From an uncultured Rhodospirillaceae bacterium (GTDB taxonomy: Bacteria; Pseudomonadota; Alphaproteobacteria; Rhodospirillales; UBA2165): a stretch of DNA of 8,716 nucleotides. Below are positions 6,889 through 8,716 of the stretch, one piece after another. Positions within the stretch are counted from its first letter, which is position 1. Every line of letters begins with the position of its first letter. The stretch lies in contig CAJWIB010000095.1 in NCBI GenBank assembly GCA_913041095.1, positions 1 through 8,716 on the forward strand. Reading direction: 5' to 3'. The notes beneath the pieces were generated by a model. That model had not been told where the DNA came from. It was given only the letters and a program-made list of their open reading frames with translations, and did not search any database. The translations under genes were made by a program, and so were the position numbers.

Positions 6889-7021
6889 AGCCAGTTAAAC
6901 TACGATTTTACGCCGGATACTCTCTTCCTTTCGCTAGACATCCAGCTGGTGTTGCCGAATTTAACCTAGCAATGATAAGCTACTAATCAATGCCGATGGT
7001 CTTATTGACTGGGCTGAATGA
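6889..7021 (+). pseudogene. Short coding remnant between GH114-like pseudogene and ubiD-family gene
   Basis: After the stop at 6886 a different phase (from 6888) reads plausible protein, including YAGYSLPFARHPAG and GVAEFNLA, up to about 6971. Adding one A there would join it to the phase reading NDKLLINADGLIDWAE, which ends in TGA at 7019-7021. This looks like the C-terminal end of a gene. It may be the tail of the same decayed gene or of another lost gene. I recognise no family. The reconstruction is a judgement from composition and could be chance. Confidence 0.35.
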
Positions 7022-7029
7022 CTTTTAGG

Positions 7030-7042
7030 CCCTCGGGGAGGG
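7030..7042 (+). promoter_or_regulatory. Strong ribosome-binding site folded in a small GC hairpin
   Basis: GGGGAGGG (7035-7042) lies 6 bases before the ATG at 7049 and fixes that start over the second ATG at 7055. CCCTC (7030-7034) can pair with GAGGG (7038-7042) around a 3-base loop, hiding the ribosome site. Whether the hairpin forms or matters is unknown. Confidence 0.55.
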
Positions 7043-7048
7043 ATAGTA

Positions 7049-8440
7049 ATGGATATGTTACATAATCGCCCAGCGCTAATTGCCGATTTGGGCGCTATCA
7101 TTGATGAATTGGACGCCAAAGGACGGCTTATTCGAATTAAATCCAAGGTGAATTCGAAGCACGACCTCGTTGGCATTGCCACCGAATATGAAGGTGGCGG
7201 CAGCGCTGTGTTATTTGAAAATGTCGAAGGCTATGATGTCCCAGTATTCATCGGGCTTTATTGGTCACGTGAATTGTTAGCCGATTTATTTTCGTATGAC
7301 GAACTCGAATTACCTCAATATATCGCGGATCGAATTGGCAGCTGGCACCAGAATCCGATTTATCCGGAAATTGTCATGCATGGTCCAGTGCTCGAAATTA
7401 TTGAGTCCGAAGTTGATCTTGGCAAAATCCCAATTCCGGTTCATGCCCTGGGTGATGCCGGACCTTATTTAGACGCTGCCGTCGTTATCACCAAGGATCC
7501 GGAAACCAGTATTCGAAACACGTCCATTCAGCGCTTTCTGGTGATCGATAAAAATACCCTTGCCATCAATATCGATTCCGGACGGCATTTGGAATTATGT
7601 TTAAATAAAGCGGCGCAACGGGGCCAAGACCTTCATCTGACTATTAATATCGGGGTTGGTCCTGGCTTACATTTTGCCGCTTCTGCGCCTGCTGAAGCGG
7701 CGCCGTTCGGTACCGACGAGTTAGGCATAGCCTGTGCTTTCCACGGCGAGCCGCTGAGATTGGCGAAGGGCTACCACTCTCGCGTTGAAATTATTGCCGA
7801 TGCGATGTATGCGCTCGAATGCAGCATTACCCCCGGTGATTTGATCGATGAGGGCCCATTTGCTGAGGTGACGGGTAATTACGCCTACCGCGAACCGCGG
7901 CCCCGTGTTAAAGTCATCAGCATCCATCATCGCAGAAAACCAATTTTTCATTCAATTTTACCCGGTAAAGAAGTGCACAATTCGGTTGGTTTACTTGGCG
8001 AAACCAATGTTTTAAATCTTTTGCAAAAGCAAATTCCCGGGGTCAAAGATGTCTATTTCAGCCATGGCGGCTGCGGCTTTTATCATGCGATCGTCCAAAT
8101 ATCGCAAGTCCGAGCAGGCTGGGGTAAGCAAGCAATTATGGCGGCTTTCGCGGCCTTTCCACCGCTCAAAATGGTAACCGTGGTTGATGATGACGTCGAT
8201 ATCAGAAAGCCGTCCGATGTTGAATGGGCAATGGCCACGCGACTTGATGGAAAATCTGGTATTGTACAGATTGAGGAAGCTTTTGGGCATGGCTTAAACC
8301 CAACCTTCGATGATTACATCGGCACCAAAATTGGTTTTAACGCTACCCGGCCGTTCCCGTTCAGCCCACAGTTTGATCGGGTGGAAATGAAAAATATGGA
8401 TATTTCTAAACTAAGAATTCGTGGCAAAAAAAAGAAATAG
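7049..8440 (+). CDS. UbiD-family prenylated-FMN-dependent decarboxylase
   Basis: A 463-residue cytoplasmic enzyme of the UbiD family, which reversibly decarboxylates unsaturated or aromatic acids using prenylated FMN supplied by a UbiX-type prenyltransferase. Compared with fungal Fdc1 as I remember it, the spacing of key residues is preserved: metal ligands N157, H180 and E224, and the catalytic trio R162 (in NTSIQR), E268 and E273 (in EGPFAEVTGNY). The C-terminal half has GETNVLNLL, the HGGCGFYHAIV block and VVDDDVDI. The enzyme should therefore be active. It differs from classical UbiD of ubiquinone synthesis in length (about 490 there) and in several blocks, so I give no gene symbol. The substrate is unknown. 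No ubiX is in the window. It has its own strong ribosome site and follows a decayed gene. The C-terminus ends in four lysines encoded by an A-rich run. Confidence 0.93.
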   Translation: MDMLHNRPALIADLGAIIDELDAKGRLIRIKSKVNSKHDLVGIATEYEGGGSAVLFENVEGYDVPVFIGLYWSRELLADLFSYDELELPQYIADRIGSWHQNPIYPEIVMHGPVLEIIESEVDLGKIPIPVHALGDAGPYLDAAVVITKDPETSIRNTSIQRFLVIDKNTLAINIDSGRHLELCLNKAAQRGQDLHLTINIGVGPGLHFAASAPAEAAPFGTDELGIACAFHGEPLRLAKGYHSRVEIIADAMYALECSITPGDLIDEGPFAEVTGNYAYREPRPRVKVISIHHRRKPIFHSILPGKEVHNSVGLLGETNVLNLLQKQIPGVKDVYFSHGGCGFYHAIVQISQVRAGWGKQAIMAAFAAFPPLKMVTVVDDDVDIRKPSDVEWAMATRLDGKSGIVQIEEAFGHGLNPTFDDYIGTKIGFNATRPFPFSPQFDRVEMKNMDISKLRIRGKKKK

Positions 8441-8455
8441 TGAAATAAAGGTACG

Positions 8456-8689
8456 CTAACTGCATTCAGCCAATTCTTGAACAACAAATCCTTCTTCAGG
8501 CGGATAACGTCGGCCAATTAGACTCAAAGCTTCCAACTCATTGGCAGCCATAACATCTTGAATCTGTGCGTCGGCCCAATGATCACCGTAAATAGTATGG
8601 CTTTGGTTTTCTTTTACCGCCGCCCGTACATCTTTATTGTATAGGGTAACTTCAAACGCCTTCCTACCATTCATCGCATGTTGCAGCAT
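8456..8689 (-). CDS. Small conserved-looking hypothetical protein (72-77 residues)
   Basis: A small soluble protein with no signal peptide or membrane segment. The pattern is strand-like FEVTLYN, a charged helix (KDVRAAVKENQSH), a DHWADAQI segment, a helix (ANELEALSLIGRRYP) and PPEEGFVVQEL near the end. This resembles small alphaproteobacterial hypothetical proteins that I recall only in outline, so no function is given. From ATG 8689 it has 77 residues, with AAAGG 8 bases upstream. The internal ATG at 8674 gives 72 and places the start nearer the FEVTLY strand, as small proteins of this type usually begin. It converges on the ubiD-family gene with only 15 bases between the stops and no terminator visible. 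Its start region overlaps a possible upstream gene end. Confidence 0.75.
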   Translation of the reverse strand: MLQHAMNGRKAFEVTLYNKDVRAAVKENQSHTIYGDHWADAQIQDVMAANELEALSLIGRRYPPEEGFVVQELAECS

Positions 8690-8716
8690 CTTCCGGACCT
8701 TTCATATCCGTTAAAA
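8664..8716 (-). CDS. Possible C-terminal end of an upstream gene (partial, at window edge)
   Basis: In a different phase from the small gene, the minus strand is open from the window edge to a TAG at 8664-8666, reading LTDMKGPEDAATCDEW. If real, it is the last codons of a gene lying to the right, overlapping the small gene by 26 bases (start 8689) or 11 bases (start 8674), an arrangement that would couple their translation. Seventeen codons cannot prove it. Confidence 0.3.
   Translation of the reverse strand, partial: LTDMKGPEDAATCDEW

Noticed and set aside
8424..8440. Run of eight As near the end of the ubiD-family gene as a frameshift site
   Set aside because: The zero frame ends at a stop directly after it and the basic C-terminus is plausible; no alternative extension looks meaningful.
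8314..8517. Minus-strand frame of 67 codons across the ubiD-family 3' end
   Set aside because: It overlaps the C-terminus of an intact enzyme and the end of the small gene in another phase; no ribosome site or motif was seen.

Overview
The window looks like a chromosomal segment of an alphaproteobacterium, probably of the Rhodospirillales type. The case rests on gene content only: UDP-glucose metabolism genes, a membrane J-domain protein with its J domain at the C-terminus, a DUF3179 protein and an L2HGDH-like flavoprotein. GC is moderate. No database search was possible. No tRNA, rRNA, CRISPR array, transposase or phage gene is visible.

Left part (1-3775, everything on the minus strand). 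A leftward group contains galU and then ugd, which is cut by the window edge. Together they make UDP-glucose and oxidise it to UDP-glucuronate, the usual start of exopolysaccharide or LPS sugar supply. Upstream of galU lies a 15-base palindrome, and further up a striking 19-bp perfect inverted repeat whose arms each carry a GANTC site. Next comes a probable three-gene leftward operon: a von Willebrand A-type protein, a membrane-anchored J-domain protein, and a previously unlisted 28-residue hydrophobic peptide that starts 4 bases after the J-protein stop. A good Rho-independent terminator (3699-3736) separates this operon from the DUF3179 gene upstream.

Middle (3776-6038). A secreted DUF3179 protein (minus) and an L-2-hydroxyglutarate-oxidase-like FAD enzyme (plus) diverge from a shared region of about 115 bases.

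Right part (6039-8716). A decayed gene of the GH114/TM1410 type keeps its signal peptide and several conserved blocks, but is broken by two inferred 1-base deletions, two in-frame stops and probable larger deletions. A second short coding remnant follows. Then comes an intact UbiD-family prFMN-dependent decarboxylase with all expected active-site residues. A small conserved-looking gene of 72-77 residues converges on it from the right edge, possibly behind the last codons of another gene.

Most of the window is ordinary metabolism. The least explained parts are the VWA / J-domain / micropeptide module, the long GANTC-bearing inverted repeat, and the rearranged GH114-like pseudogene.
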